DNA of 21,294 nt from Sporosarcina sp. (GCA_029263945.1 JARIDM010000086.1:1-21294), one strand, 5' to 3'; shown: positions 6,946 to 13,427, numbered from the stretch's first letter. Notes: generated by a model not told the origin, from the letters alone. Program-made: numbers and translations.

Positions 6946-6951
6946 ATTATA
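6946..6951 (-). promoter_or_regulatory. TATAAT -10 box, candidate promoter of the lipoprotein gene
   Basis: A perfect TATAAT on the minus strand abuts the stop codon of the upstream gene (ends 6952). At 17 nt further upstream there is only an A-rich stretch, not a recognisable -35. The call depends on the -10 box alone. Confidence 0.25.
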
Positions 6952-7338
6952 CTAAATTTCTAATTGTTTTTTTAATAAACGTTCAACATATGCAGCTTCT
7001 GCTTTACAGTCGTAACTATGATGCGTATTACATTTTTCTTGCATCTGTTGAATGTTAGCAATTTGCTCATCTGTCGGTGGATCCTCTAAAATGCGTTCAA
7101 TTACTTGGTTAATTCTAGAAGCAAGCGCTTCGTGAAACTCAGGATTCACTTTTACTTCATCAGAAATTTGTGTATACCAAAGTGCTTTTGTTGTAATATA
7201 TTCTCTCCAATTCGCAAGATAATCTTCAATACTGAATTTTTTCTCGCTCCAGTTAATATCAGTCATATACTGTTCAAAAGTCTGGGTGATTGACCTAGTT
7301 ATACTACTTTTAAGATTTGGTGAAAGATTCTTGTACAT
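6952..7338 (-). CDS. Hypothetical helical protein (128 aa)
   Basis: A soluble protein of 128 residues beginning MYKNLSPNLKSSITRSITQT and ending KAEAAYVERLLKKQLEI. It looks almost entirely alpha-helical. Noticeable features are several Trp residues (NWSEKKF, ANWREYI, ALWYTQI) and a CNTHHSYDC segment with two Cys and two His near the C-terminus, which could bind a metal. I do not recognise the family. ATG 7336-7338 is preceded by AGGAGGT with about 12 nt spacing, longer than ideal, but there is no alternative start between them. It lies 58 nt downstream of fabZ on the same strand with no terminator between, so co-transcription is likely. It has no counterpart at this place in B. subtilis that I know of. 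Confidence 0.7.
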   Translation of the reverse strand: MYKNLSPNLKSSITRSITQTFEQYMTDINWSEKKFSIEDYLANWREYITTKALWYTQISDEVKVNPEFHEALASRINQVIERILEDPPTDEQIANIQQMQEKCNTHHSYDCKAEAAYVERLLKKQLEI

Positions 7339-7396
7339 TTTGTTCCGTGACCTCCTACTTTAAAAACACATTGTTGCATGATCTGATTCTTTGTCT

Positions 7397-7840
7397 TTAT
7401 TCAGCCATTGGACTAATAGGTCCGAGCGCCAATGTGATTTCCGTTTCACATGCGATTTCTCCATCAACCGTTGCGACACCTTTTGCTTTGACAATCGTTC
7501 CACGTGCTCTTGTAATTTCCACTTCAAGACGCAGTGTATCGCCTGGTGTCACTTGCTTTTTAAAACGACAGTTATCAATCCCCGCAAAAAATCCAAGTCG
7601 TCCTTTGTTTTCCTCTTTTTGTAGCAAGGCAATTGCGCCCACTTGTGCGAGTGCTTCAACGATCAAAACACCCGGCATTACTGGATAGCCTGGGAAATGT
7701 CCATTAAAAAACTCTTCATTAATCGTAACATTTTTTATGCCGACAGCTCTTTTTCCTTCTTCAAGTTCGAGAACTTTGTCTACCATAAGAAATGGATAAC
7801 GATGCGGTAAAATACTTTGAATTTGATTTGCGTTTAGCAT
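7397..7840 (-). CDS. fabZ: 3-hydroxyacyl-[acyl-carrier-protein] dehydratase FabZ
   Basis: FabZ removes water from (3R)-hydroxyacyl-ACP to give trans-2-enoyl-ACP in each round of type II fatty acid synthesis in the cytoplasm. The 147-residue protein is full length. It has the N-terminal LPHRYPFLMVDKV motif and the active-site block NGHFPGYPVMPGVLIVEALAQ, with catalytic His48 and Glu62 in a hot-dog fold. ATG 7838-7840 has AGGAGG 5 nt upstream. It lies downstream of flhP and the EpuA-like gene on the same strand, as ywpB/fabZ does near flhP in B. subtilis. No terminator separates it from the 6952-7338 gene. The identification is secure. Confidence 0.96.
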   Translation of the reverse strand: MLNANQIQSILPHRYPFLMVDKVLELEEGKRAVGIKNVTINEEFFNGHFPGYPVMPGVLIVEALAQVGAIALLQKEENKGRLGFFAGIDNCRFKKQVTPGDTLRLEVEITRARGTIVKAKGVATVDGEIACETEITLALGPISPMAE

Positions 7841-7883
7841 GTGAACCTCCTACATAATCTATACATACCCTTTTTCAAAAAAA

Positions 7884-8189
7884 TTATTCTTTTCCTTTAA
7901 TGATATCAACAATATGAAGCCATGTCTCTTTTTTCAAGACATCGCTTGGATTGCCGTCACCGATATACCCATAACCTACTCGTAATCCGATGAAGATGAC
8001 TAGCGCAAGTAGTAAGATGACTAAAATGATGCGAAGCCAAATCGGAATCATCCGTATTTGCACCCAACGAACTTTTTTCGGACTAATTTCATCCGTTTGT
8101 TGTACGTCCTTTTCAATTACGGTTTCGGGTGTTGTCGTTGGTTCTTCTATTTCTGGTTGTTTGATATGATTTGTTTGTTTATCTTCCAT
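7884..8189 (-). CDS. EpuA-like small membrane protein (often annotated DNA-directed RNA polymerase subunit beta)
   Basis: The 101-residue protein has a hydrophilic N-terminal half rich in Glu, Thr and Pro. One transmembrane helix follows (about residues 50-72, WLRIILVILLLALVIFIGL), then the conserved tail GYGYIGDGNP...WLHIVDIIKG. The RMIPIWLR-TM-GYG.IG.GNP pattern is that of the EpuA family. Its database label as an RNA polymerase beta subunit is historical and not a functional assignment. I choose ATG 8187-8189 because AAGGAG (8200-8205) precedes it with 10-nt spacing. An in-frame ATG at 8216 overlaps the flhP stop in the ATGA manner but has no Shine-Dalgarno sequence; if used, it adds 9 residues. 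The gene is in an apparent operon with flhO, flhP and fabZ. Confidence 0.85.
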   Translation of the reverse strand: MEDKQTNHIKQPEIEEPTTTPETVIEKDVQQTDEISPKKVRWVQIRMIPIWLRIILVILLLALVIFIGLRVGYGYIGDGNPSDVLKKETWLHIVDIIKGKE

Positions 8190-8212
8190 ACTCTTTATAC
8201 TCCTTGCAAACT

Positions 8213-9049
8213 TCATCGGATGCCGTTTATGAGTCCAAGCATTTGATCGGCAAGCGTAACCGAACGTGCATTAAATTGATAAGATCTTTGGACGGTTATG
8301 AGGTCTGTCATTTCTTTTTCATAATTGACGTTTGACCCTTCTAAAGCACCGTTCATCATGCCAATTTGCTCACGGTCTTGTCCTTGAAGGTTCGTTAGAA
8401 TATCTTGTTCTGTGACACCCAAATTGGCCATATTTCTAGGCAATCCTAGGTAGGTACCTGATATGTGCTCCATCAGGTCTGGTCTTTCCATGGAAGTTAC
8501 CCCAAGATTGATTGTTTGGGTTGAACCGTCGTTATTTTGTATTTGTAACACGCCACCTTGTTTAACCGTATAGCTGGCAACATCGTCTCCGAATGTAATC
8601 GGGCGACCGTTTTCATCAGCAACTGGATAGCCATCATCATTTACGAGCATTAACTGTCCGTCTTGAACGGGCGATATATAGAATGAACCTTGTCTTGTAT
8701 AGACAGTTTCTTCACCGTTTTCACCTGGCATGAGTACATTGAAATACTGCTTTGGTGTTGTGAATGCAAAGTCTAGCTGGCGCTCAGTTTCTTGAATTGC
8801 GCCTAGTTTCCAATTCATTTGTGTCTGTGCGATTTTAGCACCTACACCGTAACGAATCCCAAGTGGAGATTGCCGCGGCGCCCTATCAGCAGCATCGTTG
8901 TTGTATTGTTGGTAAAGCATTTCTTGAAAACTCGCTTGACTTGACTTAAACCCATGCGTAGATGAGTTCGCAAGGTTGTTTCCGATAATATCCAATTGGT
9001 TTTGGAGTTGTCCCATCGTATTTGTTGCTGTAATCATCGTACGTATCAT
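8213..9049 (-). CDS. flhP: Flagellar basal-body rod/hook-family protein FlhP
   Basis: The 278-residue protein has the N-terminal flagellar rod motif (QLDIIGNNLANSSTHGFKSS, about residues 18-37). Its C-terminal domain matches axial proteins: EGSNVNYEKEMTDLITVQRS, then YQFNARSVTLADQMLGLINGI. These two ends pack together into the coiled coil that lets rod and hook proteins polymerise. FlhP and FlhO are the FlgF/FlgG-like pair of B. subtilis, encoded outside the large fla/che operon next to mbl, as here. The order mbl-flhO-flhP identifies this copy as flhP. It is exported by the flagellar type III system and has no Sec signal. ATG 9047-9049 follows a GAGGCGGA ribosome binding site. The stop overlaps a possible start of the next gene. 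Confidence 0.92.
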   Translation of the reverse strand: MIRTMITATNTMGQLQNQLDIIGNNLANSSTHGFKSSQASFQEMLYQQYNNDAADRAPRQSPLGIRYGVGAKIAQTQMNWKLGAIQETERQLDFAFTTPKQYFNVLMPGENGEETVYTRQGSFYISPVQDGQLMLVNDDGYPVADENGRPITFGDDVASYTVKQGGVLQIQNNDGSTQTINLGVTSMERPDLMEHISGTYLGLPRNMANLGVTEQDILTNLQGQDREQIGMMNGALEGSNVNYEKEMTDLITVQRSYQFNARSVTLADQMLGLINGIR

Positions 9050-9080
9050 AGGTTTTTCCGCCTCACTTGTTGTTTAGTCA

Positions 9081-9920
9081 TCAATTTACCCGTCCAACTT
9101 CTGTGACTGTTTTTTCCATACTACGGTCATAGGCTTGGAGTATTTTCTGATTGGCTTCGAAGGCGCGATAAGCAGTCAACATTTCTGTCATTGACTTGGA
9201 TGCATCTACGTTAGAACCTTCCACATATCCTTGCTGCATTGAATAGCTTACGCCTTGTGCACCGTCTGCTGCAACTAAGTTCTCGCCATTTGCTGTCACA
9301 AATAGACCGTCACCTTGCTTCATGAGTACTTCAATGTCTGCTGCAAATGAAATTCCGAGTGTGGCGACTGCATTGTTGCCTTCCATTATAACGCCTGCTT
9401 CGGTTATCTCAAAGTTATCATTCTCAAGTTCAATTCGATTGCCATTTGTATCTAATACATAATAGCCAGAAGGATTTGTTAAAAATCCATCCGCATCTAT
9501 TGCAAAGTTTCCATTTCTTGTATACATTTCGCCGCCCTCTTCATTTTCTAATGTGAAGAAGAGTGCGCCAGGATGGCCTGTTTGCGCGTTGACAGGTAAA
9601 TTCCCGTTAATAAGGGCAACGTCTGTCGTTAATTCTGTGTTTAATAATTGTCCCTGTGTAAATAAAGGCATTGTTTCTTGCATATAAACGCCTGTTGATA
9701 TCGGACCTAAAGGAGACAATCCGTTCATCGTAAATCCGTCTTCCGTTGGTACATGTGTTTTCTTAATGTTTGCCATGTACATTTCTGGAAATGATCGAAT
9801 GGATGACTGTTCAGCCTTAAAACCAGGCGTATTTGCGTTTGCCATGTTATTCGTTAACATTTCAGTTCTTCTTTGTTGTGCAATCATTCCAGTTGCAACT
9901 GTATAAAAACCACGAAACAT
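9081..9920 (-). CDS. flhO: Flagellar basal-body rod/hook-family protein FlhO
   Basis: The 279-residue protein starts MFRGFYTVATGMIAQQRRTE, followed by the axial-protein signature MLTNNMANANTPGFKAE. It ends with the matching C-terminal helix region (EGSNVDASKSMTEMLTAYRA, FEANQKILQAYDRSMEKTV). It is a sister of the protein encoded just downstream and is expected in the distal rod of the flagellum. ATG 9918-9920 has GGGAG about 9 nt upstream. Only 20 nt separate it from mbl and 31 nt from flhP, so the three genes are probably one transcript. Pairing of flagellar rod genes with mbl is also seen in B. subtilis, though the functional reason is not clear. Confidence 0.93.
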   Translation of the reverse strand: MFRGFYTVATGMIAQQRRTEMLTNNMANANTPGFKAEQSSIRSFPEMYMANIKKTHVPTEDGFTMNGLSPLGPISTGVYMQETMPLFTQGQLLNTELTTDVALINGNLPVNAQTGHPGALFFTLENEEGGEMYTRNGNFAIDADGFLTNPSGYYVLDTNGNRIELENDNFEITEAGVIMEGNNAVATLGISFAADIEVLMKQGDGLFVTANGENLVAADGAQGVSYSMQQGYVEGSNVDASKSMTEMLTAYRAFEANQKILQAYDRSMEKTVTEVGRVN

Positions 9921-9940
9921 ATCTTCAACTCCCTAACGTT

Positions 9941-10933
9941 TTATCGATCTGAGGCTTTGCTTAAGTTTTCGAGTAGGACACCCGTGCCCATTGCGACACA
10001 ATCTAACGGATTTTCCGAGATGAATACAGGTACCTTTAATTCTTCTGCTAGTAGTTGGTCAAGCCCGTGCATTAAGGCGCCACCACCAGTTAAGAATACA
10101 CCACGGTCAATAATATCTGCTGAGAGTTCAGGTGGTGTTTTCTCTAATACATTTTTTGCTGCCTGGACAATAAAGTTTACCGTTTCACGAAGCGCAGTTT
10201 CGATTTCGTCAGATTTTATCGTAATCGTACGTGGCAGTCCTGACACCATGTCGCGCCCGCGTATATCTAATTGCTCGTGTCTTGAGCCTGGAAAAACAGT
10301 ACTTACATTTACTTTTATTGTTTCAGCAGTACGTTCTCCAATGAGTAATTTATGTGTTTGTTTTATATATTGAATAATTTCATAATCAAATGTATTGCCT
10401 GCAATATTTAGCGATTCGGAGGTGACGATATCTCCCATTGATAAAACAGCGACATCCGTCGTTCCACCGCCTATGTCAATGACCATATTGCCGCTTGGTT
10501 GGAAGATGTCCATTCCTGCACCAATTGCAGCAACTTTAGGTTCTTCTTCAAGATAAATTTTCTTACCGCCAGATTTCTCTGCAGCTTGTCTAATTGCTTT
10601 CTGTTCTACACTCGTTATATGTGTTGGACAGCAGATGAGAATGCGTGGTTTAGACATGAATCCCTTGGCATTTAACTTCGTTAAAAAGTGCGTCAACATT
10701 GCTTCAGTAATATCAAAGTCAGCGATAACGCCATCTTTCATTGGACGAATCGCGACAATGTTTCCTGGGGTTCTTCCCACCATTAACCAAGCTTCTTCCC
10801 CTACAGCTAATACCTTCTTTGTACTTTTTTCAACGGCTACAACAGATGGCTCATTAAGCACGATCCCTTGACCTTTTATATGAATAAGAACGTTAGCTGT
10901 GCCAAGGTCAATTCCAATATCTTTTGCAAACAT
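9941..10933 (-). CDS. mbl: MreB-like actin homologue Mbl
   Basis: The 330-residue protein begins MFAKDIGIDLGTANVLIHIK. It shows the actin-family nucleotide-binding motifs: phosphate-1 (GIDLGTAN, 7-14), phosphate-2 (DIGGGTTD, 153-160) and the adenosine motif (TGGGALMHGLDQLLAEE). Mbl forms membrane-bound filaments that guide cylindrical cell-wall synthesis. The neighbours spoIIID and flhO distinguish mbl from mreB and mreBH. ATG 10931-10933 matches the known N-terminus. An in-frame start 10 codons upstream would add MYELEGETGI, which no relative I know of has. The ribosome binding site (GGAAGGGG) is about 14 nt from the ATG, an unusual distance. Residues 49-50 are Trp-Leu in EEAWLMVGRTPGN, where relatives usually have basic residues (EEARRMVGRTPGN in B. 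subtilis). Confidence 0.96.
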   Translation of the reverse strand: MFAKDIGIDLGTANVLIHIKGQGIVLNEPSVVAVEKSTKKVLAVGEEAWLMVGRTPGNIVAIRPMKDGVIADFDITEAMLTHFLTKLNAKGFMSKPRILICCPTHITSVEQKAIRQAAEKSGGKKIYLEEEPKVAAIGAGMDIFQPSGNMVIDIGGGTTDVAVLSMGDIVTSESLNIAGNTFDYEIIQYIKQTHKLLIGERTAETIKVNVSTVFPGSRHEQLDIRGRDMVSGLPRTITIKSDEIETALRETVNFIVQAAKNVLEKTPPELSADIIDRGVFLTGGGALMHGLDQLLAEELKVPVFISENPLDCVAMGTGVLLENLSKASDR

Positions 10934-10991
10934 GATTCCCGTTTCCCCTTCCAACTCGTACATTGGCTATTTTATAAAATAAATGCTCTTA

Positions 10992-11019
10992 ATCATACAT
11001 TTTACCATAGTTTAACTAA
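10992..11019 (-). promoter_or_regulatory. Candidate promoter region of mbl
   Basis: Since spoIIID ends in a terminator, mbl needs its own promoter. Two overlapping options are visible on the minus strand: TATGAT (10992-10997) with TTAGTT (11014-11019) at 16 nt, and the extended -10 TGGTAAAAT (10999-11007). A further 7-bp inverted repeat, AAATGTC/GACATTT (11048-11054, 11063-11069), lies upstream and might be a regulator site. Confidence 0.3.
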
Positions 11020-11133
11020 AATGAATATACGAAAGGACTATTTTAACAAATGTCTTTAGAATGACATTTATAATTAAATTGCCCTCTCCTTTAAGTCCTT
11101 CGTTCTACAAAACAATTCAGAATTTTAAACACG

Positions 11134-11168
11134 AAAAAAGCGGTTCGCATTTCCCTCGCGAATCCGCT
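11134..11168 (-). terminator. Terminator of spoIIID
   Basis: On the minus strand the stem AGCGGATTCGC (11158-11168) pairs with GCGAACCGCT (11139-11148) with one bulged base, followed by six T. It begins immediately after the spoIIID stop codon (11169-11171). Confidence 0.9.
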
Positions 11169-11453
11169 CTACTTCTTGCTCAATTGTTCAGTTTCATTTT
11201 TGTTTGTTTCATTAATCCATTTAATCCTTGTTGCTTCGCCGCCTCGCAAATGTCTGACTGATTTATGGTAAGCGAGAATTTTAGCAACTTCCTCTGACAG
11301 AGACGCATCCACATGAGGTAAACGTTCCGTCAAGTCTTTGTGTACCGTACTTTTAGAGTAGCCTGTCGCTTTCGCAAGAACTCTTACCGTAACTTCAGTT
11401 TCAAGCAATAGTTCTCCGAGGCGCACGCAACGCCTCCGTATTTGCTCGTGCAC
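11169..11453 (-). CDS. spoIIID: Sporulation transcriptional regulator SpoIIID
   Basis: SpoIIID is the small mother-cell DNA-binding protein that activates or represses many sigma-E genes and helps start sigK expression. The 94-residue protein has the helix-turn-helix VTVRVLAKATGYSKSTVHKD (about residues 21-40), followed by LTERLPHVD and the conserved basic segment HKSVRHLRGGEATRIK. Both agree with the B. subtilis protein. The start is GTG 11451-11453, as in B. subtilis, with purine-rich AGGAAGGAAGAGGG just upstream. It is separated from spoIIQ by about 110 nt containing a sigma-E-like promoter and an inverted repeat. It is closed by its own terminator. The usd leader ORF that precedes spoIIID in B. 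subtilis is not seen here. Confidence 0.97.
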   Translation of the reverse strand: MHEQIRRRCVRLGELLLETEVTVRVLAKATGYSKSTVHKDLTERLPHVDASLSEEVAKILAYHKSVRHLRGGEATRIKWINETNKNETEQLSKK

Positions 11454-11466
11454 GCCCTCTTCCTTC

Positions 11467-11503
11467 CTGTCAGCTTAGAATCTTTTTTCATTCTATGCGA
11501 CAG
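11467..11503. repeat. Long imperfect inverted repeat in front of spoIIID
   Basis: The outer arms CTGTC (11467-11471) and GACAG (11499-11503) and the inner arms TAGAAT/ATTCTA are joined by GC pairs, with one bulge and one mismatch around a T-rich loop. It overlaps the candidate sigma-E -10 box (11490-11497) and ends 13 nt before the GTG start. It may be a regulator site at the promoter, or a hairpin in read-through RNA from spoIIQ. Confidence 0.5.
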
Positions 11504-11518
11504 AAAGAGGCGTTATGC
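11490..11518 (-). promoter_or_regulatory. Candidate sigma-E promoter of spoIIID
   Basis: On the minus strand, GCATAAC (11512-11518) and CATAGAAT (11490-11497) are separated by 14 nt. The sigma-E consensus as I know it is KMATATT, 13-15 nt, CATACAHT; the -10 matches at 7 of 8 positions and the -35 at 5 of 7. spoIIID is a known sigma-E gene in B. subtilis. The start point would be near 11483, giving a leader of about 30 nt. Confidence 0.5.
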
Positions 11519-11544
11519 CGTTAAAGGTTACATCAATTTAAGAC

Positions 11545-11561
11545 ACCTTCATCATGAAGGT
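11545..11561 (-). terminator. Hairpin just after spoIIQ, possible weak terminator
   Basis: The arms ACCTTC (11545-11550) and GAAGGT (11556-11561) flank a 5-nt loop, 3 nt after the spoIIQ stop. On the minus strand it is followed by GTCTTAAATT rather than a T run, so termination would be weak. Confidence 0.3.
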
Positions 11562-11564
11562 TTT

Positions 11565-12227
11565 CTAAAAGCCTAAATAGGCAGCTGGATTAACGGTTTC
11601 GTCATCCACAAGTACTTTAAAGTGCAGGTGAACCCCCGCACTCGGATTCCACTCATTTGCGACAGTCATTGCAAGGGGTTGACCTTGTGAGACTTCATCG
11701 CCTTTTTTAACGAGCACGCCCGTCAGCGAACTATACACTGTTTTCATCCCGCCTGCGTGTGAGACGACCACTTCATCACCTTGAAACACATCTGTAATTA
11801 CTTCTTCAACTTCCCCACTCATCGAAGCAATTACTTCAAAGGGTTGATCGTCAATGGAGATTGATACCCCCGTATTTGTCGTGAAAGTTTGGTTGAAAAC
11901 GAGCAAAGATTTTTCACGTACAGACTCGTCTGCCTCTGTATCATAGTAGCTCTGTAAAATAGCGACTTCATCAAGAAGTTCCTCCGCAAACGGATATTTA
12001 AGTACTTCCTTTGGTGCGTTCGTTTCAATGATTGGCGCCTCATCTTTTCCACTACCCATTGTACCATCGGCCATTCCTGGGACGTTATCCTTCATAAATG
12101 CGCTATATCCCCAAACCATACCGACAAAAACAATTGCGACACTTGAATAGATTGCTGGCCAAAACCATTTCTTCTTTTGAATTTGCTTATTTTTTTGAGA
12201 AGGAGCTTTTGGTTTTTCTTCTCGCAT
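11565..12227 (-). CDS. spoIIQ: Stage II sporulation protein SpoIIQ (LytM/M23-like, degenerate)
   Basis: SpoIIQ is the forespore membrane protein that binds SpoIIIAH across the septum, forming the channel and ratchet of engulfment. The 220-residue protein has a basic N-terminus, one membrane helix (about residues 22-44) and an extracellular LytM domain (about 107-217). The second M23 zinc motif is kept (HLHF, His200 and His202). The first, normally HxGxD, reads NTGVS (118-122), so two expected metal ligands are missing and peptidase activity is unlikely, as reported for B. subtilis SpoIIQ. ATG 12225-12227 is chosen because GAGGTGA lies 5 nt upstream; an in-frame TTG 30 nt earlier has no ribosome binding site. 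It lies 31 nt after spoIID on the same strand, with its own sigma-F-like promoter. Confidence 0.92.
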   Translation of the reverse strand: MREEKPKAPSQKNKQIQKKKWFWPAIYSSVAIVFVGMVWGYSAFMKDNVPGMADGTMGSGKDEAPIIETNAPKEVLKYPFAEELLDEVAILQSYYDTEADESVREKSLLVFNQTFTTNTGVSISIDDQPFEVIASMSGEVEEVITDVFQGDEVVVSHAGGMKTVYSSLTGVLVKKGDEVSQGQPLAMTVANEWNPSAGVHLHFKVLVDDETVNPAAYLGF

Positions 12228-12245
12228 AGTCATCACCTCACTTGC

Positions 12246-12275
12246 TATTGTCTGCAAGTTAAGGTGTTTTTAAAC
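12246..12275 (-). promoter_or_regulatory. Candidate sigma-F promoter of spoIIQ
   Basis: On the minus strand, GTTTA (12271-12275) and GCAGACAATA (12246-12255) are separated by 15 nt. Compared with the sigma-F consensus GYATA, 15 nt, GGNNANAHTR, the -35 matches 4 of 5 and the -10 matches 9 of 10 positions counting the free positions. It overlaps the last codons of spoIID. The start point would be near 12239, leaving a very short leader that begins at the ribosome binding site. Confidence 0.4.
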
Positions 12276-13218
12276 ATTCTGGGTCATTAATTAATATTTT
12301 TTTTATTTTCGTGCCAGTATAGTAGTGTTGAATAATTTTTTCAGCCGTCCAACCTTTTGCTGCTAATGCTTCAGCACCGTATTGACTCATGCCTACACCG
12401 TGACCATACCCAACTGTTTTCACGAGAATTAAGTCATTCGTCATATCATAAGCGATATCAAAATCTGTAGAACGGAGGCCAAGAATTTCGCGCATCTCTC
12501 TGCCACTTTTTTCAAAACCAGTGGTCACAAGCTTCTGTACGCGCCCAGTAGCATTCCGAATGAGTTGAAGGTCCTCGAACATTGCAGGCGTCCAGTTGCT
12601 TCCCATTGACGCATTCCAATCGGCGAGTGTAATATCTGTTTTCGTTTCATAAGTAGGTGCCACACTAGCTTCTCCTTCACTTTCTACACTTTGCAAATAG
12701 GGAATGTCATTGCCACTAAAATTTTGTGCAGTTTCTGTTTTTCCATTGGAAGTTGAAAAAAACATGGCAGAAATGAGTTCGTCACCGTAGATAATTATTT
12801 CGCCCGCAGTCGCATCTACTGCTTCACTTATTTTCATTTCTTTTTTCGAAAACTCTTTTCCCCAATTTTTCTTGCGTTCTGCCTCTGTGTAAAACACTTG
12901 GGCAGTCACGTCCGCGGCGATTGGCTTTTTCCCTTTGTCCGTTGTTCGCAGGGCGAATGTCCGAGCAGCAATTGCTTGTGCTTTCAATGCCTCCTTTTGA
13001 AAAGTTGCTGGCATTTCTGCCGCAACGACACCTTTCACATATGCTTCTAGTTGTAAAGGCTCGTCCAATCCATTGACAGAGATTTCAAACGGGCAGTTCG
13101 TAAGTTGTTCATCTTGCTCATCCTCATGCGTGCTTATGGCTGATTCACGAAACAGCAATAAAGGAATGAAAAACAAAAGTAGTACAACGCCTATAAGTGT
13201 GATCCATAATTTTCTCAT
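12259..13218 (-). CDS. spoIID: Stage II sporulation protein SpoIID (lytic transglycosylase)
   Basis: SpoIID cuts glycan strands denuded by amidase and is needed for septal thinning and mother-cell membrane migration during engulfment. The 319-residue protein has an N-terminal membrane anchor (ITLIGVVLLLFFIPLLLF, about residues 6-23) and a SpoIID domain. The core LEAYVKGVVAAEMPATFQKE contains the presumed catalytic Glu68, followed by ALKAQAIAARTFAL. The later STSNGKTETAQNFSGNDIPY and GYGHGVGMSQYGAEALAAKG blocks are strongly conserved. The anchor and length match B. subtilis SpoIID. ATG 13216-13218 is the only start that keeps the anchor, yet there is no Shine-Dalgarno sequence before it. A sigma-E-like -10 box ends only 5 nt upstream, so the mRNA may be leaderless. 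Upstream are tandem 21-bp-spaced repeats and the murA terminator. Confidence 0.94.
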   Translation of the reverse strand: MRKLWITLIGVVLLLFFIPLLLFRESAISTHEDEQDEQLTNCPFEISVNGLDEPLQLEAYVKGVVAAEMPATFQKEALKAQAIAARTFALRTTDKGKKPIAADVTAQVFYTEAERKKNWGKEFSKKEMKISEAVDATAGEIIIYGDELISAMFFSTSNGKTETAQNFSGNDIPYLQSVESEGEASVAPTYETKTDITLADWNASMGSNWTPAMFEDLQLIRNATGRVQKLVTTGFEKSGREMREILGLRSTDFDIAYDMTNDLILVKTVGYGHGVGMSQYGAEALAAKGWTAEKIIQHYYTGTKIKKILINDPECLKTP

Positions 13219-13223
13219 AGTGA

Positions 13224-13251
13224 ATCATATGAAATCGGGGTAGATTTATAC
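13224..13251 (-). promoter_or_regulatory. Candidate sigma-E promoter of spoIID
   Basis: On the minus strand, GTATAAA (13245-13251) and CATATGAT (13224-13231) are 13 nt apart. The -10 matches the sigma-E pattern CATACAHT at 6 of 8 positions. Transcription from it would begin at or within a base or two of the ATG (13218). Confidence 0.25.
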
Positions 13252-13313
13252 CTGCTTTTTTTGATGTTGGTAAAATGTGAGCTGTGCTTTGTGTGGGTGA
13301 AAGGTCCTTTTTT

Positions 13314-13345
13314 GCTGATAAGCACCCCAAATGTGCTGATAAAGC
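13314..13345. repeat. Two direct repeats upstream of spoIID
   Basis: GCTGATAAGC (13314-13323) and GCTGATAAAGC (13335-13345) lie in the same orientation with start points 21 bp apart, two helical turns. They sit about 100-130 bp before the spoIID start and just downstream of the murA terminator. The spacing suits paired protein binding; I do not recognise the motif. Confidence 0.35.
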
Positions 13346-13368
13346 AATTCGAGGACAACAATGACCAC

Positions 13369-13408
13369 AAAAAAACGTGATTTCATTCAATTTAGAATGA
13401 AATCACGT
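13369..13408 (-). terminator. Terminator of murA
   Basis: A perfect 14-bp stem (GAATGAAATCACGT at 13395-13408 on the plus strand pairs with 13375-13388) has a 6-nt loop. It is followed on the minus strand by seven T (13369-13375). It lies 20 nt after the murA stop. Confidence 0.96.
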
Positions 13409-13427
13409 CTTTCTCAACCTTATTTAA

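Noticed and set aside
12228..12257. TTG 12257 as the start of spoIIQ
   Set aside because: No ribosome binding site, and it falls on the candidate sigma-F -10 box and start point; ATG 12227 has GAGGTGA 5 nt upstream.
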